From assembly GCA_008638375.1 (NCBI GenBank), contig CM018048.1, positions 54,599,847 through 54,663,846 on the forward strand: DNA of 64,000 nt. The letters are read 5' to 3'. Positions 12,470 to 23,500 of the stretch are shown piece by piece (the first letter of the stretch is position 1; every line of letters begins with the position of its first letter). A program made the translations under genes and the position numbers. Under the pieces are notes generated by a model. It was given only the letters and a program-made list of their open reading frames with translations, was not told the DNA's origin and searched no databases. The stretch comes from Nyssa sinensis. Its lineage: Eukaryota > Streptophyta > Magnoliopsida > Cornales > Nyssaceae.

Positions 12470-13335
12470 ACTTGTGAAAAAACTTATGTCCCACATGGGA
12501 TAGGTATAAGGTTTTTAAAGAGTATATATACAATTAACTTGAAGGAAGATTTGGGCTGTAATGGGCACCCAAGTTTTATGGAAGAGAAATGACCTAGCAT
12601 ATGCTTAGTTCACCACATGCGCGCGCTGCCCCACACTGAATTGGGTCGGGTTTGGGCCTTGGCCCGCTGTGTATATATTTTTTGAAAAAAATTTATTTAA
12701 ATATTTTTTTCAAAAAGTTGTCGTTTAAGCTTTGGTTTAAATCCAAAATGACGTCGTTTGCAATTATATTTGGTTTGAATTTTGACTAAATAGGCGTCTT
12801 TTTCATTGGGCGCGACTGTGTCTGTTCGCTATGAACATACACAATCGAAACTTTATACCTGTATCAAATAGGCATGAAGGACTCAATATAAACACCACTA
12901 CACTTACCATTTAATCATCGAATTTTTCTTACATTTTGTGTGTCAGTAATCATAAAGTTTGAGAGAGTTTAAGTCACTGGTTTGGTTCACCAGACACACA
13001 ATTACAGTGTTTAACATCTGCGTGTACTCGATCATTGTATCTTGGGAGACGTATGACCAAGAGCTCATAAACACCACTACGAGGGCCATAATTTGTCTCA
13101 AGAACATTGTGTAAAATATAAACTTTGATCATTGTTTCAGTTTCTGCAATTCTATAAGTGTTCTTGTTTAGTTTTCATTACTGTATCCTTATACTCTATA
13201 TTTTTCAGTTTTAGTTTTTGCTTTGAAAAGTTTTTCTTATACTGTTTTGGAAAAACACTCTATATTTTTTTTTTTCTAGTTTTTCAAAGAAGAGAATCTT
13301 ATTTCATAAAATAATTTTTGTTTTATTACAAAACT
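12470..13335 (+). other. Conserved LTR- or promoter-like region (block A)
   Basis: Starts with TGTCCCACATGGGATAGG and contains two TATA-like words (GAGTATATATAC near 12520, CAATATAAACACCACT near 12880), GC-rich patches and a T-rich right part. It is about 90 percent alike in block B (57525-58440) by eye. It looks like the U3/R/U5 of an LTR, but I cannot find its ends. The open frames are short and not conserved as proteins. Confidence 0.35.
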
Positions 13336-13336
13336 G

Positions 13337-13338
<2 letters not shown>

Positions 13339-13372
<34 letters not shown>
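13339..13372. repeat. AT microsatellite
   Basis: (AT)n run marking the point where blocks A and B diverge for about 100 bp (A) against about 530 bp (B). Confidence 0.85.
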
Positions 13373-13375
<3 letters not shown>

Positions 13376-13465
13376 CTGCTTAATATTTTTGTCACTTTCT
13401 ATACTAATTCTCATAAAACTAGGAAACTAAAAAAATTAAGAATAAATTAAAATAAGAAACTAAAC

Positions 13466-13950
13466 AATCTTAATACAATTCTAAAACAACCTTTCTTATT
13501 TTTAGGATACTAATTTTGTCCTACATCAGCCTTCCACATTTGAGAACAACTCGTCATCGAATTAACTAGATGTATGAGATCACAAACTCGTTTATAACCC
13601 GGTATCAATGGTTGCATATCTTGAAGAACATTGGAAGACTCAAATATTTTTCTTTTCACCACTGTAATGAAGTTATAATTGTAGGCCCTTCTCTTGATGA
13701 CAATAATGTTCCTGCAATAAAACAAAAATTATTTTCTTGATCTACCAAAACCTCAATCTTCTTATAAGCATCTTCATCAATTGTATCAACTGTTTCAGCA
13801 ACATCAATACAAATAAATTCAATTTTATTTTCTATTAACTCTTTATAATCTTTTCATGGCATGGAAGATTTGATCTTCGTTTTTTATGATAAGAGAGTCT
13901 TCTGTAAAGATATAGACTTCTTTTAGCAGTTCAGTATTTATAACCTTATT
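13466..13950 (-). other. Unrecognised decayed coding-like stretch, conserved in both blocks
   Basis: Read on the minus strand, this gives patchy protein-like sequence (for example KKIEVL..., ESSNVLQDMQP) that is similar in block B (59030-59500) but broken by stops in both. It resembles no family I can name. A retrotransposon internal region is likely because a Tat gypsy remnant follows. Confidence 0.3.
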
Positions 13951-13952
13951 AG

Positions 13953-14466
13953 TTGAAGTCGTATTCACAATTTCAAATTTTTCTTGTGCGATTCTTAACA
14001 AGCAAGAAGTTAAGAAAGGGACTAGAGTTCTTACTATCTCTGAAGCAAGCAAAGAGAGAATCACTTCGGGAATACATTGTACGTTTTAATACCGAGCTCA
14101 CAAAAATAATCAATTGCAGTCCAAGTTTCCTAGTGGCTACCCTCACTTTAAGCCTTGAGCCTGAACGCCTCCAAGATTCCTTGACTAAGAATCCTCCTAT
14201 CGATATGATAGCACTCATGAAACGAGTACGAAAGTATATATTAATTTTGAGGACATACTATGGTACTGAGGCAATTATTCCTATCAAAATTGGCATGCCA
14301 ATCCTTAAAACAGATTGCCTTGACCAAGAGGCCAATAGCCAACAACTTGTAGAAAATTAGGACCTTACAAAAGATCGTCAGACCTACGACTTATTGGTTG
14401 GAAGATTCAATTGGGAAGCTTGTACCCAGACCTTGGAACATCGAACACTTACGCAAGTATTATCAA
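13953..14466 (+). pseudogene. Collapsed Tat-type Ty3/gypsy polyprotein (gag fused to integrase tail)
   Basis: One open frame (13953-14360, 135 codons, non-ATG-supported start) begins with capsid sequence (SLREYIVRFNTELTKI, then MKRVRKYI). It switches without break into the extreme C-terminus of a Tat-lineage integrase (YGTEAIIPIKIGMP, QLVEN). After a frame change comes the canonical polyprotein end RPWNIEHLRKYYQ (to 14466). Protease, reverse transcriptase, RNase H and the integrase core are gone. The same junction is in block B (59527-60032), so the deletion predates the duplication. Not functional. Confidence 0.65.
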
Positions 14467-14505
14467 TAAACAAAGCTACTTTTGATTTACCTCAAAGCTT
14501 GTTAT

Positions 14506-15345
14506 CAATGCATAGACCCTTAAAAGTCTTGTATCCATTACAAGTACTACAGAAATGATCCATTTCATTTAATGTACAGACCCTTAAAAGCCTTGTATCT
14601 ATTACAAGTGCTACAGGTCTGATCCATTTCATTCAATGCACAAACCCCAAAGAGCCTTGTATCTATTACAAGTACTACCCTAAAAGTCTTGCATCCATTA
14701 CAAGTGTTACAGGTCTGATCAATTTTATCAATGTACAGACCTCTAAAATTTTTGTATCCATTACAAGTATTATAGGTCTGGTCCATTTTATTAATGCACA
14801 GACCTTTAAAAGTCTTGTATCCATTACAAGTGCTATAGGTTTAGTCCATTTCACTCAATGTACAGACCCCTAAAAGCCTTGTATTCATTTACAAGTGCTA
14901 CAGGTCTGATCCATTGTATCCATGCACATACCCTTAAAAGCCTTGTATATTCATTACAAGTGCTATAGGTCTGATCCATTTCACTCAATATACAGACCCT
15001 TAAAATCCTTGTATTCATTACAAGTGCTATAAGTCTAGTCCATTTCATTTAATGTACAGACCCCTAAAAGGCTTGTATCGATTACAAATGCTACAAGTCT
15101 GGTCCATTTCACTCAATGTACAGACCCCTAAAAGCCTTATATCCATTATAAGTGGTACAGGTCTGGTCTATTTTATCAATACACAGACCCTTAAAAGCCT
15201 TGTATTCATTACAAGTGCTATAGGTCTGATCCATTTTACTTAATTTACAGACTCCTAAAAACTTTGTATCCATTATAAGTGTTACAAGTTTGGTCCATTT
15301 CATATAGATCCCTATTGGACTTGTGTTCAATACAAGTATTATAAA
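14506..15345. repeat. 64-bp minisatellite after the Tat polyprotein (block A)
   Basis: About 14 diverged units of roughly 64 bp. Consensus parts are CAGACCCCTAAAAGCCTTG, TATCCATTACAAGTGCTA and CAGGTCTGGTCCATTTCA. Each unit holds two inverted repeats: CTTGTA...TACAAG (5-nt loop) and GGTCTG...CAGACC across the unit join. It sits where Tat elements have a 3' untranslated region. The many short open frames here are artefacts of the repeat. Block B has about 16 units. Confidence 0.85.
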
Positions 15346-15397
15346 TCCATTTTTTTCACTCTACAAACCTTTAGAAAAACATTCTTTCATTTGTAAG

Positions 15398-15969
15398 TGT
15401 TATAGGTTGGTATATTATAAATCATCAAGTACACGTTACTCTTTAGAAACCCTAACCTCAGCTCTGCAAAGGTCCCACAGAACTGAGGCTCGAAGAGGGA
15501 GTAGTTGATATACCATAAAGTGACAAATATATTCAAAGTATGACACAATGTATGTACATAGCTCTTCAGGGTACAGATCAAGAATAATTATAATATTATT
15601 CAGATCAAACAAGCACGGGGGTTCAGAGATATATGATTTAGAATATAGTACCGCCTTCCATATCCTACCAATCTCAAAATAAGGAAACATAGTTTAATAT
15701 GGCAACTACTATTTTCGGATATCTTCAAATCCCTACTTTTATGACTCCTAATCGTACTCAACTTAGGGGATCTATAATCTATAAATAAGATCATAAGATA
15801 CACTTTCAATTTATGTTCAATTCCTTCGTTAAATTATAGTCTTTTCTATTTACCGACTTTATCATTGGAACGGCTACCATCGGAGCCTTCCTAGAGACTC
15901 TCTGGTCTTAAGTTTTTGACAGGTAACGAATGAGAGGAGACCTTTTTGATAAAAAAATGAGTAACATCA
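15398..15969 (+). mobile_element. LTR-like sequence of the Tat element (block A)
   Basis: Lies between the minisatellite and a PBS-like word (GTTTGGTGTCATATGTG, 15970-15986) similar to the TGGCGCC-type primer site of Tat/Athila elements. It ends in CA and has a possible TG start at 15398. The start is uncertain. Block B equivalent: 61109-61677, with GTTTGGTACCATCTATGGG following. Confidence 0.45.
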
Positions 15970-15989
15970 GTTTGGTGTCATATGTGAAA

Positions 15990-16730
15990 ACGGCAATAAA
16001 AATGGTCTCAACTTAAAAATAAAAACCAATTGTCCTTCACTTTAAAAATAAAAGTGTTTGAAGTTATAATAATTAAATATTTCTCGTAAAGACTTAGAAA
16101 CAATTAACTCATTTTAATAGGGATTTTAATATCATATAGTTAAAAGAAATAAAAAAAAAATACACACTAATAGTTGTCCAAGTGTAAAGTAAGTTGGCTT
16201 ATTCGAAATAGAAAAAACATGATTTTGTTTTGAGTTTTTTCCCATCTTTACCTTGCTTGTATAAAAAAATAGTTGTCCAAAGTATGAAAATATTAATAGA
16301 CTAATTTTAGGCATGTGGTATGAACTTTTTATCAATACAACTGAATTGACCGAGGAACTCTAACTTTGTAGGTATTGCCTGGTCATCTCTCAAAAAGTTA
16401 AAAGATTTAATTTCCAAGAGTGACAAAGTGACATGGTGAGGTGAGGTGAGGTGCAGAATTGGATTGCTTTTAGGCTTGGCCTAGTTTAGGATTATCAGGA
16501 GAGAGTCACTCTTTAATATGGACATAAAAAAATCAAAGAGTTGAGCGTCCGTGAATATTTTTTTATTTTTTATTTTTGGAAATAAAATTGACTAGAATTT
16601 AAAATTATATTAATTTGTGTTTAATTTTTCTATATAACTAAATAGACAGAGTTGTATGTTTAATTTGTGTTGAATTTCTCTAATTTTGAGAAAGTATTAT
16701 AACAAGTAAAGATTATTAATTCAACCTAGC
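15990..16730. other. AT-rich tail of block A with no recognisable element
   Basis: Only about 20-150 bp after the PBS-like word can belong to a retroelement leader. The rest is AT-rich and conserved in block B (61690-62410). No gene seen. Confidence 0.4.
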
Positions 16731-17725
16731 TGTGAATAAGAGGATTTCGGTGGTTGAATTTATTGGTTTATTGGAATCTCCTAATTGGTCCATCTTTTTT
16801 AAAAGGCGTCTCTTTTTCGTGGGAGGAAGAAAGTTTTTCAAATCTGGAGTCTTTAATTCCTACTGGTCTCAACTTCGATCAGAACCATTTGGACACTATC
16901 AGTTGGAAGGCTTCACTTTCTGGTCAGTTCTCAGTGGTAGTGCAAAGAATAAGTTACTAAATTTTACTTGGAATAATGTGGGTCCCTCTAGAATAAAATA
17001 TTTCAGTTGGCTGTGTCGGAAAGACAGGATTAAGACGACAGGTTTTCTTTTCAAAATTGGGATTTTGGGAAATCAAAACGATTGTTCATGTCAATTTTGC
17101 AATCTGAAAGTAGAGTCAATTGATTATATTCTCCTAAATTGTAATGAAGTTTGGAAGGTTAGGTCTAGTTGTATCAAATGGTAGGGTTTTTGTTGGGCAT
17201 CCCCAGGTTTTATTACTCAGTTATTTTCATGGGGGCAAGGTATCAAGGTCCGGAAGAAGGTTAGAAAAATTTGGGAAGCTATCCCTCATGTTGTTCTTTG
17301 GTCCATCTGGAGGGCTAGAATTGATTTTGCTTTCAATAAAAAGTCTCCTGATTGGAATTATATGTGTGCTCTTGTCAAGGTGAGAGTAATCAATTGGGTG
17401 AAAAGTGAATTGAACCTTACAGACTTCTCTGTTACAGAATTGGTATTCAATCTTCATCAAGTTTTGGACAATGTTTGATTTGCATTGGGTCTGTATTTAA
17501 GGGTCATCTTTGGGTGTAGTATTATATGGAAGTTTTTTCTGGTTTTTGGTGTCTCTTTTTTGAATGTTGGTAGATGATTTGGCTCTTATTTAGTGTCAAT
17601 TTAATTGAGATGAAACGAGTTGTCTATAATACTCTCAGTATTCAAGTTTTCTTGATGTATTGTTTTGTATCCCTTGTACAATTTTTCATTAATGTATTTC
17701 TTTCTTTTGTTGTTCAAAAAGAAGT
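16731..17725 (+). pseudogene. 5'-truncated L1-type LINE, 3' end of ORF2 (block A)
   Basis: Frames scattered across 16732-17470 give the zinc-binding region that closes plant L1 ORF2: NNVGPSRIKYFSWL, KTTGFLFKIGIL, then a CxFC...H-like segment and LNCNEVWK. It aligns with the LINE in laccase intron 4 ([29 protein letters not shown]). Stops and frame changes are present. The 3' end is TTTTGTTGTTCAAAAAG near 17709-17722, the usual end of this family. Flanks match an uninterrupted site at 56330-56480. Confidence 0.7.
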
Positions 17726-18784
17726 AAAAAACAAGTTAACAAAAAGAGGAATACAGGAAAGAAAGGAGCACAAGTTCCATTTGTCTCTTACATTATGTAC
17801 TTTTTTGTAAGTGGACGTTTGGTAAAATTTGGAAAAAAACAGTTCAGAGTTGTTTTTTACAAAAATATATTTATGCATTTGAATAAAATAAAATTAATGC
17901 CAAAACAATTTTAAATATTATTTATAAATATTATTGGCGTTCCACATTAGTTACAAACAATAACCATAAAAGACATATAAAGACGACACAAAACATAGGA
18001 ATCATACATGTATCGAAATGGAGAAGTTACGGCGTTATAATATTTTTAACAATAAAATTAAAAAAAAATTAAATTTTTAACTTGACTCTTTGACATCTTT
18101 ATTTTTATATATTCTGACGTTATAATTTTGTTTGATAATATGACTTTTTGTTGATATAACTCAAACACCATATTTTCGATAACAATTTATTATTTATGTC
18201 ATGATGTTTCAAAAACATATATAATAAATATTACACATAAAATAACATTATTAAAAAAGTACATGATTACAGTCATTTGTCAAGAGTTCTCCTCAAAAAG
18301 ATTTCCTGTATGACAATGATTGCTAGTCTCCTCCAAAGTCCAACCGTTGCTAGTCATGATTTATGCAACCACTGTACAAAGAAGGCAAGTTTTCTACTAT
18401 GCAGGTGGCCAAGCATGTAGTGGCGGAGCTAAAGAGGCCTATGGCTTCTCTCAAAATCTTGAAAAATTGTTTATTTTTTTTCAATATATTTTGTTAGTCT
18501 CTTTTAAGAGATTAGGGATTGGCCTCTCCCCCCATATCTCGTTTATTCATAAAAATATTTCTTAAATTTTAATATATAATATTACGTGATTTATATATAT
18601 TTGTTTAAAAAACTTGCCCAAATAATATGATTAAAGTAAGAATCGTACAATTTTTAAAATATAGTTGTTATAATAATAATCAATGATTGCATTTTATTTA
18701 AACAAAAATATTAAAAAAATATGTGTAAATCATAAAACACTACTAAATGTTAATACTTATTCTTTGACACCATTAGTTATAATT

Positions 18785-19054
18785 AATTCCTAATCACGGA
18801 TGACTTCCTTTATGCTTCCTGACTATTGGAAACCCTCTCGTCTGCGTAAGCCCTTTTAGATTTTCTGTTTTCGTTTCTTCTTCTTTTTTCTTTCTTTTCA
18901 TAAACTGTGATTCAGGGCTAATTCCTAATCACAGATGACTTCCTTTATGGTTCCTGACTATTGGGAACACTCTCGTCTGCGTAGGTCCTTTTAGATTTTC
19001 TGTTTTCTTTTCTTCTTCTTTTTTCTTTCTTTTCATAAACTGTGATTCAGGGCA
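18785..19054. repeat. Two-copy 135-bp tandem duplication
   Basis: Units 18785-18919 and 18920-19054 differ at about ten positions. Both run from AATTCCTAATCAC to CTGTGATTCAGGGC and include a C/T-rich tract (TTCTTCTTTTTTCTTTCTTT). Confidence 0.9.
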
Positions 19055-19070
19055 GTTTTTTTCTCGGTAG

Positions 19071-19073
<3 letters not shown>

Positions 19074-19127
<54 letters not shown>

Positions 19128-19128
19128 T
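19074..19128. repeat. Microsatellite (TC)n(TA)n
   Basis: About 17 TC units followed by about 10 TA units. Confidence 0.9.
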
Positions 19129-19970
19129 CAAAGATGCTACCTATATTTTATATTCTTGCAATCTTAATAATTTAGTGAAATATACTCTTCCGGCCAACAT
19201 ATGAGATTCTTGCTTAGTGACGTTTGAATTTTGTAATAATATTTTTTTTTGGGAGGGTGATGACACAGTTGTGGGTTGGGGCCCTAGCTTTCGAATAATT
19301 TATATTTTATATTATTGCAAGAGGTATTTAGTATTAAGTGGGATTTGTGATTTGATTGAAATGTGTATTATATTTTCATATGATTGTATGATATTGATAT
19401 ATATAATATACGTGTCAATTAAATCGTAAATTTATATATTTGTAATTGAGGCTAACATTTTTCATTTTTACAATCTTAAAAAATTAATAAAATATAATTT
19501 TTTATTCTTCCCACATTTGACATTCTGGCTGAGGGAGTTTTGAATTTTGCACCAATTTTCTTTTGGTGGGTAATTATAGAGCTATGGCTTGGGTTGGCTT
19601 TTGAATTATTTATATTCCTGCAATCTTAGTAATAAATTTTTTTATTTGTTGATGTGATTATTTAAGATCTAGTTAATGCAATCTCTTGATATATTTAAAT
19701 GTTAATTAATGTAAAGTCTCTTGATAATAAAATATTTTGGTGTTAAATAATGTAACTATGTCAAGTGACTCTAAAAATTTTTATTAATTAGTATGAAGAG
19801 GTTAAACTAATTAGCACGTTTTTTTTTTTCTTCTTTCTTTTAGACATACATACGGTTTGAAATGACGAGACTTTACCGACCATGCCAACCCAACGGAAAG
19901 TCCACGTAAAGCCAATTCAACGACCCAATGCACACATGACACGTCCCTATATGAAAGCTCGAGCCGCTTC

Positions 19971-19977
19971 TATAAAA
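19971..19977 (+). promoter_or_regulatory. TATA box of laccase 2
   Basis: TATAAAA 50 bp before the ATG, a normal spacing for a short plant 5' UTR. Upstream (19880-19945) are CCAACCCAACGG, which contains a MYB-type CCAACC core, and ACACGTCC. Their use is inference. Confidence 0.6.
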
Positions 19978-20026
19978 TGGTGTTAATTCATAGTGTAGTT
20001 TAGAAGTGTGCGAGGAAGAATTAGAA

Positions 20027-20475
20027 ATGGAGTTGTTGAGAACTGTTGTCTTATCAGAGTTTCAATGGTGGCTATTTGTCAGTGGGATGCTAGTCGTTTG
20101 CATGTCTAGCACGGCTCGCGGCGAAGATCGTTATTATGACTTCGTTGTGAGTATCATTTCCCACTCTATACTCACAAACATACACACGCACACACACATA
20201 TATATATATACACACATGTCTGTATATGTACATTTCTATATCTATATCTATATTACAATTTCTTTTTTAAATTTGTAATTAATTAATTGTTTATTTTTTT
20301 TAATGTTTATTCCATTGCAGTTGAAAGAGACTAATTTTACAAAGCTTTGTAGTAGCAAGAGCATGTTGACTGTGAATGATAGTTTCCCAGGACCTGTCAT
20401 TAATGTGCGCAAGGGAGATACAGCTTTTGTAAATGTTCACAATCATGGAAACTATGGTGTCACTCTTCACTGGTA

Positions 20476-20525
<50 letters not shown>

Positions 20526-23500
20526 GTATATATTGTAAAAGTTTTGAGCTCATTGCTTAACTGAGCTGAGCCAATAAAGAAAAAGGACTCATTCTGAACT
20601 GAAGATAGGTTATTTAATTGTATTTCCCAACCTAATTAATGTCATCTAGAGTTTTCGTTGAATGATAGAAAATTGTGACTGGCAGTTGAAGGTTGATTGT
20701 AAACCCTCTTGGGTCACCGTATTCAAAACTGGAAACACCGACTTTTAGAAAGCCTTCTTTGGTCCCATACTGACGAGTACCAGACACATCAATACATGAT
20801 TCATACATTCTATTGATGTATTAGATTTTCCCAGACGAATTTCGCGGACAATGACATTCTTCACTAAAATTAATCAGACCCAGCAAAGGAAAAAAAAATG
20901 GAAGATTGATGTTTGGAAACTTTTATTAATCTCATAATGTGGACAGGCATGGAGTGAAGCAACCAAGGAATCCATGGTCTGATGGTCCAAATTACATCAC
21001 ACAGTGTAAAATCCCGCCGGGCACAAATTTCACCTACAAGGTTATATTCTCTGATGAGGAAGGGACCGTCTGGTGGCATGCCCACAGTGACTGGACACAG
21101 AGCAGCGTTCATGGCGCCATTGTTATCTTGCCTGCCGAGGGAACCACCTATCCATTTCCTCAACCTGATGCAGAAGAAATCATAGTACTTGGTATGTGTG
21201 TGTGTGTGTGTGTGTGTGTGTATTGTTATATGACATATATTTTACATGCTTTTTAAGCTTGCCAATATCAATTTAGGCTGAGACTGAGAATATATGACAC
21301 GTCCATATGATATCACATTCCATGTAATTATAGTTTCTTTCATATTTTAATCAAAGTAAACGTGACTAGCTTTGTGGATCAAATAATAATAGCAGAATAT
21401 AGTTGGGAGCATGGTATTAATGTATTATGTATATTTTAATTAGAGTACTATTGCTTTCTAAAAAATAAAAATAAAAAAGAAACAAGCTGTCCAAATTGCC
21501 TCCTCCTCCTGCCGAGTAGTATTTAAGGATTCAGTCCTTTTTAATGGTCAAACTTTTTTGAGGTAGTTAGGTGGATTTATTTTTTTATATACTCGGTTTC
21601 TTTCTTGTGTGTGTTTGGTCTGTCTTAGAGTCGCGAATAGTACTTAAAAATTTACTCATCATCAAAGGTTAGGTCATTTTGCGGTGGTTAGATGAGTTTA
21701 CCATTTTGTATGTGTGTGTTAAGAAAAAAATAACTTAAGGAGTTAAGCATTTTTGAGTTGATTATGTGGGTTTATTCTTTTATACTCTCACACTTCTTCC
21801 TCTGTGTGTTCTATCTCTAAAGAAAGAAAGAAACAAATCATCTCACACCGGTTCCTCTTGGAACAGCAAGTAGTACTTTAAGCTCTACTCTCCTTCAAAG
21901 GTTAGACCCTTCTAAGATGGTTAGATGGGTTTATGCTTTTGTATGTGTGTGTTCTATACATAGAGAAAGAAAGAAACAACTAATCAGAAGTAAGACTCTC
22001 TTAAGATATGGTTACGTGAATTTACCTTTCTGTATTCTCACTAAGTTACTTGAGGATCCACTCTCCTTCAAGGGTGAGACTCTTTTGAAGTGGTTAGATG
22101 AGTTTATTTTTCTATACTCTCACTTTACTTCTTGTGTCCGTGATCTGTCCCTAAAGAAAAAAATAACTACCCATATTTCGGATGAATGACAAGCATGGTA
22201 AGATAATACCAACTTGAACAGTTATATTACTTACCCCTTAAAAAAAAGGAAAACTTTGAACAGATATCTTAGCACAATATGAGTCTCATTAACAGTTTTA
22301 AGACCGGTGGTGTCCTTTTTAGCTGTCTATGTTTGTATATATATAACCACAAAAAAAAAAAAAAAAAAAAAGACAGTCTCTGTACTATCAATGTTTGTAT
22401 ATATAAAATTAAAAAAAAAAGACAGTCTCAACACTTAAGACACGACAGTCTCGCTAATTCAGAGTTTGATAAGGTTTAATATGTGCAACTTTAATGTATG
22501 TCTGTATGTAATTAAGAAATATGAGAGCTTAAAGGGGAAATAAGAAAAATTAATAGACCTCCTACTACATATATGAATGCTATTGCATATCTAAATGAAA
22601 CTTCCAAAATTCACACATTAATTGTGACCTTCATCTCTCTTTATGCACTTGCAGCATCTTGGTATACCGGACATGTGAACGAGATGCTTCATGAGGATCT
22701 CTCAGTCGGTTCAGACTTGCCACGAGCAAATGCTTATGTCATCAATGGCCAACCAGGATCTTTCCATAATTGTTGTAGTGGTACGTTCTATTTTTTTGTG
22801 CTCTCGCATGCATGTGTGAAATTATAGCAACTTCACCGTTTAGCATAGCTTTTAATCCATAATTTTTTTGTAACATGACATAAAACATCACCAATACGAT
22901 GAAAATAATTCATATTGTATCACCCTTTAGTCATTAGTCTGCGCTAAGTGTGGAGCTAGAAGTGGTGGATTGGTGGAAAAAAAGTAATAAGAAAGGTATT
23001 CTCCTCAAGCTAGACTTCGAGAAAGCCTTTGATAGTGTAAACTGGAACTTCTTTCTAAACTTGATGGGAAATCTTGGTTTTGGCTCAACATGGGTGAAGT
23101 GGATAAAGGAATGCATCTCAACTCCAAAAATCTCAGTTCTAGTAAATGGATCCCCATCTTCTGAATTCAGTTTGGAAAGAGGTTTAAGGCAAGGTGATCC
23201 TTTATCGCCTCTCCTTTTCAACATTGTCGTTGAAGGCCTAAATATCTTATTCAAACGAGCCAAAGCTCTAGGTTTATTTCAGGAGTTTCTATTGGGACTA
23301 ATGGGGCATCCGTTAGCCACCTCCAATTTGCAGATGACACGCTAGTCTTCTGTAATGCTGAGAAGTCTGAAATTGTGAACATCAAAAGAATTCTGAGATG
23401 CTTTGAAGTACTATCGGGCCTAAAAATCAACTTCCACAAGAGTGACGCTTGTGGGGTAGGTGTCTCGGCTGATCTCCTAAAGGACATAACTGATATCCTA

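Larger units (their letters stand above)
5014..17165 (+). repeat. Segmental duplication, copy A
   Basis: Colinear with 49036-62812 in the same orientation, from the shared words GGGAGCCGAACTCATG at the left to the LINE fragment at the right. Long stretches match almost base for base (compare 5841-6480 with 49820-50500 and 13480-14470 with 59030-60035). Differences are small changes plus a few large indels: A-only 7706-8452 and 11648-12394; B-only 54290-56825 and 58490-59010. The block holds a laccase relic, MITEs, a SINE-like unit, a Tat gypsy derivative and a LINE fragment. No intact gene lies inside. Confidence 0.85.
17726..19970. other. Spacer upstream of laccase 2
   Basis: AT-rich with no recognisable coding sequence. 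Around 18418 AGTGGCGGAGCTAAAGAGG resembles the terminal words of common plant repeats, but no second end is seen. The stretches 19120-19315 and 19455-19630 are diverged copies of one another (shared TTTGAATTTTG, TTGGGTTGG/TTGGGG and CTTTCGAATAATTTATAT/CTTTTGAATTATTTATAT). Confidence 0.5.

Noticed and set aside
13843..14218. Minus-strand frames opposite the gag relic
   Set aside because: Shadows of the Tat gag/integrase coding on the plus strand.
14565..15330. Several 60-75-codon frames on both strands, and a first impression of a CRISPR-like array
   Set aside because: They are translations of the 64-bp minisatellite. Units are contiguous diverged repeats with no unique spacers, in a plant genome.
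16732..17184. 150-codon frame as a single gene
   Set aside because: Its first third is an out-of-frame reading of LINE ORF2 and only the later part is the real LINE frame; a chance fusion after a frameshift.
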